Assembly: GCA_002495645.1 (NCBI GenBank) | Contig: DAGF01000080.1 | Span: forward strand, 1-20,587 | DNA from: Euryarchaeota archaeon UBA549 | GTDB taxonomy: Archaea; Thermoplasmatota; Poseidoniia; Poseidoniales; Poseidoniaceae | Direction: 5' to 3' | Length of the DNA stretch: 20,587 nucleotides | In this document: piece by piece, positions 8,568 to 14,483 of the stretch | Numbering within the stretch: the stretch's first letter is position 1 | Layout of the letters: the number at the start of each line of letters is the position of its first letter | The notes under the pieces: generated by a model | Database searches by the model: none | Seen by the model: only the letters and a program-made list of their open reading frames with translations | Told to the model about the DNA's origin: nothing | Program-made: the position numbers and the translations under genes

Positions 8568-8584
8568 AAAAAAATCCCAAAAAA
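8568..8584 (-). terminator. Poly-T terminator of the ribA-prx-trmB-ubiB operon
   Basis: Directly after the kinase stop codon the minus strand reads T6, GGGA, T7 (8584-8579 and 8574-8568). Archaeal RNA polymerase terminates at such U-tracts without a hairpin. It separates the kinase operon from the crtI promoter, whose operator begins at the very next base. Confidence 0.7.
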
Positions 8585-8591
8585 TAACATC

Positions 8592-9830
8592 TCAAGAACC
8601 GGTTTGTACGATGCTGTTCGGGTCAATCAAAACGGAGAACTCATCCAAATACGGTCCCATCGAACTGATCAAATCCACATCGGGATGGCCTTTGAGCACC
8701 ATGCCGTCCATGTACATCAGGGAACGAATGATGGGAAACGCCTCCTCACCAAAAGCGCAGCCTGCGAGAACAGCGGCTTTGACGGTCTTCATCATCTGCT
8801 CGGTCAACGAGACCTCACTGACCGAGGTCCCGACAAAGCCATCGTAGAGTTCGGTCATCGAGTCGTAGTATGTCTGGAGCGTTTTCCCTTCCGGTCGAAC
8901 GGCGGCCATGGTGAGCATGGCATCAAAGGCGTTCTGCAGGTCGCCCTTGGCGAGGAAATAGAAGAATCCAAACAAAGCATTGCGAACATGTTCTGGAGCG
9001 TTGCAAATGGCTCCGGTGTCAATGAAATGGAAGTTTCCTTCGTCGTCCATCATTGCATTACCGGGGTGGAGGTCGCCGTGAAAAGTTCCAAGACCGAACA
9101 TAAAGGCTCCATGGATTCGGAAGAGTTCGAGCATGTCCGGCCACGTAAGGGTGTTGTTTTCGAGATGCTTTTCCAGCGTGGGGTGGGTGATTTCCTCCAT
9201 CACCAGTATGTGCTGGTTGGACAGTTCCTCCCACATTTTTGGAAATTTAAGTTTGGGCATGGGAAAGTGCGCCTCAATCGCCTTGGATTTGGCGATGAGT
9301 TGGTTTCGACCATCAATTTCGTTCAGAAGGTTCAGTTCCCGCAGGGTGTAATCCTCGATGTGCGCCAGGAGGCCAATCGGGTTGCCTACCTTGCGCAGAC
9401 GGGGGTTGAAAAACAGGCCCATGCGAATCCATCGCTTCATTCGGCGAACATCTCTTCGGAAGGACGCCTCAAAATCTGCTTTGATGATCTTGACCACGAC
9501 CTTGGTGCCGTCTTTGAGTACGGCGCGATGGATTTGGCCGATGCTCGCTGCGGCGAATGGATTTGGCTCAAAATGCTGGAATTGGTCGAGAAAATCCGCT
9601 GGTGCAAAGCGTTTCAGGAGTTTTTGCGTGTCTTCCTCTGGAATGGTAGCGGCTCGGCTGTACAATCGCTGGAGCTCAATGCAACGTTGTGGGTCAACCA
9701 AATCTGGACGGAGGGCGAAAATCTGGCCGAGCTTGACCGCCAGCAGGCCCATGGATTGGATGGCGTCGATATCAACCGGCTTTTTGCCCTTGATTTGCCG
9801 GAAGAACCGCAAGAAGGTGACGAGTTTCAT
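8592..9830 (-). CDS. ABC1/UbiB/AarF-family atypical kinase
   Basis: 412 residues. All family landmarks are present: the KxGQ motif KLGQ (residues 33-36) in the N-terminal extension, the alanine-rich nucleotide loop AAASIGQIH (93-101), the core lysine in VVVKI (K114), the catalytic loop HGDLHPGN (251-258, D253) and the metal-binding DTG (271-273) in place of DFG. UbiB/COQ8 proteins are ATPases or kinases that support isoprenoid-quinone synthesis, and plant ABC1K relatives act in plastoglobules on prenyl-lipid metabolism and photo-oxidative stress. The substrate here is unknown. The carboxy end lacks the hydrophobic hairpin that anchors bacterial UbiB (about 540 aa), so this is a shorter, apparently soluble version. 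It is the last gene of the ribA operon, 12 bases after the TrmB-family gene with a GGGTGA ribosome-binding-like sequence between. Position next to crtI-crtB suggests a role in carotenoid or quinone lipid handling (inference). Confidence 0.9.
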   Translation of the reverse strand: MKLVTFLRFFRQIKGKKPVDIDAIQSMGLLAVKLGQIFALRPDLVDPQRCIELQRLYSRAATIPEEDTQKLLKRFAPADFLDQFQHFEPNPFAAASIGQIHRAVLKDGTKVVVKIIKADFEASFRRDVRRMKRWIRMGLFFNPRLRKVGNPIGLLAHIEDYTLRELNLLNEIDGRNQLIAKSKAIEAHFPMPKLKFPKMWEELSNQHILVMEEITHPTLEKHLENNTLTWPDMLELFRIHGAFMFGLGTFHGDLHPGNAMMDDEGNFHFIDTGAICNAPEHVRNALFGFFYFLAKGDLQNAFDAMLTMAAVRPEGKTLQTYYDSMTELYDGFVGTSVSEVSLTEQMMKTVKAAVLAGCAFGEEAFPIIRSLMYMDGMVLKGHPDVDLISSMGPYLDEFSVLIDPNSIVQTGS

Positions 9831-9842
9831 GGCGTCACCCGC

Positions 9843-11243
9843 TCAATCGACCAGTTCAATGGTGTTCAGTTCATGGCGGTGAATGAGGTAGCGCCACAGG
9901 TCGTCTTTGTCGCCATTTCCATCAATGCGCTGAATGACGACATTTGCTTCTTTGGCAAAGCGGGTTGAGAGCGCACCTTCGATGATGCCGTCATCCATCT
10001 CCCACATCGGTAGGGCGTCAGGGTCCTCAACCGGTGGATGATTCAAGCCGACGACGACATGGAATTGGGGGTCGACATCGTACTGAAGCAAGCCGAGACC
10101 GGCGTGCTCCCACCAGTCCATCATCTCGTCAAGGAACTCGATGTCATTTTCTATAGAACGGAGTGAGAAAGCGATTTCCTGGCCAACACGGTTACCGATT
10201 TGGCGCAGCATCCGACTGATATCAATGCCCAAGACCTTGAGGTTCGAGAGTTTCCCTTCGGTCAATCGCATTCGGGCTTCGTTGACTTCATTCCCCGCAG
10301 CAAAGAAGGCCTCGGGGTCAAACGGGGTGTCTTCCTCGGGGAGTTGACCGTCAAACCCGAGGGCGACGGAGACGTTCTTCAGGAAGGAGCCTTCACCGAT
10401 CGTCAATCGCAATGGGTCGTTGATTTGGTTCTCCGTGAACCGAGCACGGGCGGTTGCCAACGGAACAGCGCCTTCCCAGATGGCATCGATGAGGTGAAGG
10501 TGTGCCTGCGTGAAGGGTCCGGACTCAATGATGAGAGCAGCGTCTTCCTTGCCTCGTCCGACCGGGTTGTCTTCGATGTTGAGGTATTGAATGACCTCGG
10601 CCTGGTCTTGAACAAAACCCAGCGAATCGAGTTCATCGGAGTGCCGAACATCGATGCTGCTGTCAAGTTGGTCAAAGAAACGCAGGGTTCGTCCGTCAAG
10701 GTGGGTGATGATTTGGACCACAACGCCTCGGACGGCAGCGGTGTTGACCGCTTCCAAAGCGTCAGGACTTCGGCAGAGGTGAAGGATGCCGAATTGACCC
10801 AGCAAAAGGATCAACCGCTCCTCGGCTTCGTTGGCCATCTTTTGGAGTCGGTTGTAGATGTGCGACCTCTCTTTGAGGACGGCGAAGCGAGGGTCGTCAA
10901 TATCCCGGCGTTGTTTCTCGTAGGATGCATCGGTCTCTGTGATGCCTTTGGATAACTCCTCAAACCCATTGACGAGGCGGTCGAGTTGTTGTTTTCGTGA
11001 TTGGATGATGTGTTCCATTGCCTCGTTGATACGCAGGCTGGAAAAGAGCATGGGTCGGTCGGCCGTTGCCGTTACAATGCCCATTTCTTGGAGTCGGGAG
11101 AGGCTATTGTAGGCGTCCAGTCGGGTGGTGTTCAACTCCTTGGCGAGTTCAGAGGCTTTCATTTTGGGGCGAGAGCCGAGGATCATGATGGAGCGAACTT
11201 CACGCTCGTTCAAGCCTGCTTCGAGGAGCAGTTCATCCCACAT
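9843..11243 (-). CDS. TrmB-family transcriptional regulator with a V4R-like C-terminal domain
   Basis: 466 residues. The N-terminus is a TrmB-type winged helix (about 8-70: LNEREVRSIMIL...KASELAKELNTTRLDAYNSLSRLQEMGIV), followed by a helical linker (70-135) and a PLD-like TrmB sensor region (about 135-275). The C-terminus (about 338-455) is unusual for TrmB proteins. It reads IGNRVGQEIA, then HAGLGLLQYDVDPQFHVVV, then WEMDDGIIEGALSTRF, and closes with RIDGNGDKDDLWRYLI. That order (G..G, GLG, G..eG.ls, Gd....W..i) resembles V4R domains, predicted small-molecule binders, though the usual cysteines are absent. The preferred ATG at 11243 overlaps the peroxiredoxin stop by one base (TGATG); a TTG one codon upstream is less likely. 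Operon position and nearby operator-like palindromes make it the best candidate regulator of the crt and photolyase operons (inference). The ligand is unknown. Confidence 0.85.
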   Translation of the reverse strand: MWDELLLEAGLNEREVRSIMILGSRPKMKASELAKELNTTRLDAYNSLSRLQEMGIVTATADRPMLFSSLRINEAMEHIIQSRKQQLDRLVNGFEELSKGITETDASYEKQRRDIDDPRFAVLKERSHIYNRLQKMANEAEERLILLLGQFGILHLCRSPDALEAVNTAAVRGVVVQIITHLDGRTLRFFDQLDSSIDVRHSDELDSLGFVQDQAEVIQYLNIEDNPVGRGKEDAALIIESGPFTQAHLHLIDAIWEGAVPLATARARFTENQINDPLRLTIGEGSFLKNVSVALGFDGQLPEEDTPFDPEAFFAAGNEVNEARMRLTEGKLSNLKVLGIDISRMLRQIGNRVGQEIAFSLRSIENDIEFLDEMMDWWEHAGLGLLQYDVDPQFHVVVGLNHPPVEDPDALPMWEMDDGIIEGALSTRFAKEANVVIQRIDGNGDKDDLWRYLIHRHELNTIELVD

Positions 11244-11710
11244 CAATCATCACCTCTGACTTTGGAGATGTCGGCCAAAATCCTGGCAACGTGTCGGCGA
11301 GGGCGGAACAACCAGTCGTAGACATAGCGAATGGTGTTATCGGGGCCAATCAAGAACGAGGATTTCGCAGGGAATTGACCGAGATGAAGGGGCACGTTGA
11401 ATTGCTTGCCCACCGTTCGCTCGGGGTCAGCCAGCAAAGGAAACGGCAGGTCGCCGAGCGAGGCCTTGAATCCCGCCAATTCTTCTCGCGTCCCCGGGCC
11501 GATTCCGACAATGGAGCAACCCACGGAAGCGAACAAATCGTGCTGTTCCTTGAAGGTCAAGCAACCTCTCTTGCAGGTCGGAGAATTGTTACGGGAGTAG
11601 AAGAACACAATGCGCCATGTCCCGTCGAGGGACGTGCTGTCAAAGACCTCTCCTTCTTCGTTTTCAAGAGCGAAACTGGGCGCTTGTTGGCCGACGATGT
11701 TGACTTTCAT
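11243..11710 (-). CDS. Peroxiredoxin, Bcp/PrxQ-like (AhpC-TSA family)
   Basis: 155 residues, the normal size for Bcp/PrxQ thiol peroxidases, which reduce hydrogen peroxide and organic peroxides in the cytoplasm. The thioredoxin-fold layout is clear: GQQAPSFALENEEG, then WRIVFFYSRNNSPTCKRGCLTF, then VGIGPGTREELAGFK, LPFPLLADPE and VPLHLGQFPAKSSFLIGP. The active-site loop departs from the usual TPGCT: it reads SPTCKRGC, with Cys46 in the peroxidatic position and Cys50 four residues on, where Bcp proteins often have the resolving cysteine five residues away. It lies between ribA (nine bases upstream) and the TrmB-family gene, whose ATG overlaps its stop. The ribosome-binding site TGAGG coincides with the ribA stop. 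The context implies expression together with flavin synthesis and carotenoid functions, fitting defence against light-generated peroxides. Confidence 0.88.
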   Translation of the reverse strand: MKVNIVGQQAPSFALENEEGEVFDSTSLDGTWRIVFFYSRNNSPTCKRGCLTFKEQHDLFASVGCSIVGIGPGTREELAGFKASLGDLPFPLLADPERTVGKQFNVPLHLGQFPAKSSFLIGPDNTIRYVYDWLFRPRRHVARILADISKVRGDD

Positions 11711-11717
11711 ATTCAGG

Positions 11718-11722
11718 CCTCA
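11718..11722 (-). promoter_or_regulatory. Ribosome-binding site of the peroxiredoxin gene embedded in the ribA stop codon
   Basis: On the minus strand the ribA stop TGA continues as TGAGG, seven bases before the peroxiredoxin ATG at 11710. Same arrangement as at crtI/crtB and photolyase/SDR. Confidence 0.55.
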
Positions 11723-12331
11723 GTTGGGGAGGATGTGGCCCATCCGGGCCCCTTTCGTTTGCATGTAGTGGCGGTTTTGGGCACACTGGCCGACGATGAT
11801 GGGGATGCGATTGGACACCTCGATACCATGGTCCATGAGTTGGTTCCGCTTGTCGGGATTGTTTGTGGCCAATTCCACGGATGAGACGCCCATGGTGTAG
11901 AGCATCTCAGCTGCGAAATCGTACTTCCGTGCGTCAGCGGGAAGGCCGAGGGCGAGGTTGGCGTCAAGGGTGTCAAGGCCGGCGTCCTGGAGTGCGTAGG
12001 CCTGCATCTTGGCGTACAGCCCAATGCCTCTTCCTTCCTGACGCATGTAGGCGATGGCGCCTTGTCCGCGGGCTTGGATGGCTTTCATCGAGGCATGGAG
12101 CTGTGGGCCGCAATCGCAGCGCTTGGAGTGAAATGCGTCCCCTGTTAGGCACTCGGAGTGAATGCGCACGAGCGGAGAACCGACGCTCAGGTCACCCAAA
12201 TACAACACGCAGTGTTCTTCACCGCCAACGGGGTCACGGAAGGCTCGGATGCGAAAATCGCCGAATTCCGTGGGCAATACGGCATCGGCATCGGGAGCGT
12301 TGTCTTTAGAGATAATTGGTGGGCTTTCCAT
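11720..12331 (-). CDS. ribA: GTP cyclohydrolase II
   Basis: 203 residues. It converts GTP to 2,5-diamino-6-ribosylamino-4-pyrimidinone 5'-phosphate, formate and pyrophosphate, the first step of bacterial-type riboflavin synthesis. The zinc ligands are intact in RIHSECLTGD (Cys61) and KRCDCG (Cys72, Cys74), and the catalytic segment YMRQEGRGIGLYAKMQAY (from residue 95) and ATNNPDKRNQL are conserved. It is a stand-alone RibA, not fused to RibB. Most archaea use an unrelated GTP cyclohydrolase III for this step, so a bacterial origin is likely. Its flavin product feeds FAD for CrtI and the photolyase. The start is decided by the promoter: an in-frame GTG at 12364 overlaps the TATA box (12362-12353), whereas the ATG at 12331 lies 26 bases downstream and gives a leaderless message. 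First gene of the ribA-prx-trmB-ubiB operon. Confidence 0.95.
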   Translation of the reverse strand: MESPPIISKDNAPDADAVLPTEFGDFRIRAFRDPVGGEEHCVLYLGDLSVGSPLVRIHSECLTGDAFHSKRCDCGPQLHASMKAIQARGQGAIAYMRQEGRGIGLYAKMQAYALQDAGLDTLDANLALGLPADARKYDFAAEMLYTMGVSSVELATNNPDKRNQLMDHGIEVSNRIPIIVGQCAQNRHYMQTKGARMGHILPN

Positions 12332-12352
12332 GTTACAAAATCTGTTGAGTTT

Positions 12353-12362
12353 GTATATAAAC
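12353..12362 (-). promoter_or_regulatory. TATA box of the ribA operon
   Basis: Minus strand GTTTATATAC, a near-ideal archaeal TATA box centred about 26 bases upstream of the ribA ATG at 12331, predicting a leaderless transcript. The palindromic element at 12381-12397 lies about 20 bases farther upstream and could also act on this promoter. Confidence 0.75.
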
Positions 12363-12380
12363 ACTCGTCTTTTCCTTCCT

Positions 12381-12407
12381 AGGGCGTAAACCGCTCTTGA
12401 TATACTC
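12381..12407 (+). promoter_or_regulatory. Nudix-photolyase operon promoter: candidate operator palindrome plus TATA box
   Basis: AGGGCG-TAAAC-CGCTCT (12381-12397) runs into TTGATATAC (12397-12405), 26 bases before the ATG at 12427. The left arm AGGGCG is the reverse complement of CGCCCT, so the element is a 17-bp inverted repeat with one mismatch. It is nearly the same as the element before crtI (22 of 27 positions across the whole block) at almost the same distance from the start codon. It also lies between the divergent ribA and Nudix TATA boxes, so one bound dimer could affect both operons. Function is inferred from this conservation. Confidence 0.72.
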
Positions 12408-12426
12408 GGTCGTGTGAATGCTACTT

Positions 12427-12930
12427 ATGCCTTCATTACTATGTGACCTTGGGGTGGCAGCCAGGGTTGTTCAAGATGGCAAAATTCTCCTTGTTCAGGA
12501 AGCCTCTGGAACCTACCAAGGAAAGTGGGGTCTGCCCAAGGGCCATGTCGATCCGGGAGAGAGCCCTGAAGCAGCAGCGTTGCGAGAACTCCACGAAGAA
12601 ACCGGCTACTCGGGCTCCGTCATGGGGCTGGTGGGCGTGCGCACAGCGTTGCGCAAGGACCACCCAGCGGTGTTTTTGTGTTATGATGTTCATGTCGAAG
12701 GCCACCATCACCCCGCTGCCACCGACGAAATCTCATCCACGACGTGGTTCTCCTTGACCGAACTTGGGGGCGTGGATTGGGTTTCAGAAACCATGCAGCA
12801 GTTGGCTGTTGACGGGTTGACCGACCGCATCGTTCTTCGGAACCATTCTGGTTTAACTCATCGCAAGACGCCTTATGCGGTCTACCGCACCAGCATGTCC
12901 TCTTCGCTCCGCCCGGGGGGTGAGCGTTGA
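12427..12930 (+). CDS. Nudix hydrolase
   Basis: 167 residues. The complete Nudix box G-x5-E-x7-REL-x-EE-x-GY is present at residues 39-61 (GHVDPGESPEAAALRELHEETGY), preceded by the KILLVQEASGTYQGKWGLPKG strand-loop typical of MutT/Ap4A-type enzymes. These Mg-dependent enzymes cleave nucleoside diphosphates linked to another moiety. Sanitising oxidised nucleotides would suit the neighbouring photolyase, but ADP-ribose, dinucleoside polyphosphates or flavin-type substrates are equally possible. Two ATGs compete. The one at 12418 is only 17 bases from the TATA centre, while 12427 is 26 bases away and fits a leaderless start. The protein then begins MPSLLCDLGVAARVV. The photolyase ATG overlaps its stop codon (TGATG), so the two are coupled. 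Confidence 0.88.
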   Translation: MPSLLCDLGVAARVVQDGKILLVQEASGTYQGKWGLPKGHVDPGESPEAAALRELHEETGYSGSVMGLVGVRTALRKDHPAVFLCYDVHVEGHHHPAATDEISSTTWFSLTELGGVDWVSETMQQLAVDGLTDRIVLRNHSGLTHRKTPYAVYRTSMSSSLRPGGER

Positions 12931-14474
12931 TGATTCCCAGCAGCCGTGTTCAAATCCATGGCGTACCCAACGAGAACGGTGATGTGGTGGTTTACTGGAT
13001 GACCACTGCACGTCGGGCGCAGTGGAACCACGCTCTTCAGCACGCCATTGGTTTGGCCAAAGAACACGACCTTCCTTTGGTGGTCATTGAATGTCTTGCC
13101 CTTCAACACCGCTGGGCCAACGACCGAATCTCGACCTTTGTTCTCCAGGGCATGGTGGACAACCGAACTGCTTTTTCTGGCAGCAATGTCACCTACATTC
13201 CCTACGTGGAAACCAAGCGAAAGGAAGCATCGGGACTTCTCAAAGCATGGTTGGAGCATGCTCGTATTTGCGTGATCGATGACTATCCGACCTACTATCC
13301 AAAACATGTGCTTGATATTGCGCTCTCGGTCATCCCGTGCGAAATTCACGTTGTTGATTCAAACGGATTCATGGCCATGCGGGCTCAAGGCAGGGATTTC
13401 TCCACGGCCTATTCCCTCCGCCGGCACTTGCACAAAACCATTCGCGAGCACATGCACGAATTCCCCCATCGTCGACCACTCGAGTTGGCAACAAACCTGC
13501 CTGATTTTGACATGGCTGTGGCCAAAGCCATCTTTGCTCAAACAAATACACCAATGACGCCCTACGAGTTCCTTTGGCGAGTTTCCGAAGGTGGAGACAT
13601 CGGCCGGGAGGCCCTTTCCACGCTCCGAATTGACCACGATGTCCACCCTGTTATCGGGAAGCGTGGAGGCTATGTCGAGGGCCGACGTCGTTGGAAGGAA
13701 TTCTTCGCTGACCGCTTGCAAGCCTATCATGAAAAACGGAATGAACCTCAAGAACGAGGGGCGAGCGGTCTTTCACCTTGGCTCCATTTTGGCCATGTCA
13801 GTGTCCACGCTATTTTGTACGACATCTTCACCCACCACCGGTGGGATGTGAGCATGGTCAACCCCCCCAACGACGGTCGTCGTCGAGGCTGGTGGGGCTT
13901 GCCCGAACCCGTCGAGGCCTTCCTCGACCAAATCATCACGTGGCGAGATATCGGCTTCATCCATTGCGCCATGGTGGAGAACCACACAGAATACGAATCG
14001 CTCCCCGAGTGGGCAAAAACCACACTTGGCGAACACGCCGATGACGAGCGACCTTACCTTTACACGCTCGAGGAACTTGAGACGGCTTCAACCCACGACC
14101 CGCTTTGGAACGCAGCACAAAACCAACTCCGTCATGAGGGCATCATCCACAATTACCTCCGCATGTTGTGGGGGAAGAAAATTCTCGAATGGTCACCAGA
14201 CCCCGAAACGGCCATGGAATGGATGATCGTCCTCAACGACAAATGGGCGCTTGATGGCCGTGACCCCAATTCCTACACCGGTATCGGATGGGTGATGGGC
14301 AAGTTTGACAGAGGCTGGACTGAACGGGCCGTGTATGGAAAGATTCGCTGCATGACAAGCGCCTCCACCGCTCGGAAATTCAAGACCAAGGGCTACGTTG
14401 AGAAATACAACGCGCTGAGCGAACCCTCCACGGCTCTCGGCTCAGGTCCATCGTTCTACTCAGCCCACCAGTGA
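12930..14474 (+). CDS. phr: Class II CPD photolyase (deoxyribodipyrimidine photolyase)
   Basis: 514 residues. It uses FAD and blue/near-UV light to split cyclobutane pyrimidine dimers in DNA. Class II features: an N-terminal antenna half starting near VVVYWMTTARRAQWNHAL; then YHEKRNEPQERGASG leading into LSPWLHFGHVS (281-291); TWRDIGFIHC; DPLWNAAQNQL (390-400); LRMLWGKKILEW (410-421); and LNDKWALDGRDPNSYTGIGW (435-454) with FDRGWTERAVYGKIRCM. These are the FAD and substrate-pocket signatures of class II enzymes, which differ from class I PhrB. The antenna pigment (8-HDF/F420 type or none) cannot be read with confidence. The ATG at 12930 overlaps the Nudix stop by one base; a TTG one codon earlier is a less likely start. 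Second gene of the Nudix-photolyase-SDR operon, whose promoter resembles that of crtI. Confidence 0.94.
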   Translation: MIPSSRVQIHGVPNENGDVVVYWMTTARRAQWNHALQHAIGLAKEHDLPLVVIECLALQHRWANDRISTFVLQGMVDNRTAFSGSNVTYIPYVETKRKEASGLLKAWLEHARICVIDDYPTYYPKHVLDIALSVIPCEIHVVDSNGFMAMRAQGRDFSTAYSLRRHLHKTIREHMHEFPHRRPLELATNLPDFDMAVAKAIFAQTNTPMTPYEFLWRVSEGGDIGREALSTLRIDHDVHPVIGKRGGYVEGRRRWKEFFADRLQAYHEKRNEPQERGASGLSPWLHFGHVSVHAILYDIFTHHRWDVSMVNPPNDGRRRGWWGLPEPVEAFLDQIITWRDIGFIHCAMVENHTEYESLPEWAKTTLGEHADDERPYLYTLEELETASTHDPLWNAAQNQLRHEGIIHNYLRMLWGKKILEWSPDPETAMEWMIVLNDKWALDGRDPNSYTGIGWVMGKFDRGWTERAVYGKIRCMTSASTARKFKTKGYVEKYNALSEPSTALGSGPSFYSAHQ

Positions 14475-14476
14475 GG
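14472..14476 (+). promoter_or_regulatory. Ribosome-binding site of the SRPBCC-SDR gene embedded in the photolyase stop codon
   Basis: The photolyase stop TGA continues as TGAGG, seven bases before the ATG at 14484. It supports that start and suggests translational coupling. Confidence 0.6.
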
Positions 14477-14483
14477 ATTTTTC

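Noticed and set aside
8532..9968. A 478-codon open frame on the plus strand opposite the ABC1 kinase gene
   Set aside because: The minus strand encodes a full kinase with every family motif. The plus-strand translation shows no recognisable domain and arises from codon bias of the opposite strand.
12331..12380. FMN riboswitch before ribA
   Set aside because: The TATA box is 26 bases from the ATG, so the transcript should be leaderless and has no room for an aptamer. No RFN-like conserved core was seen.
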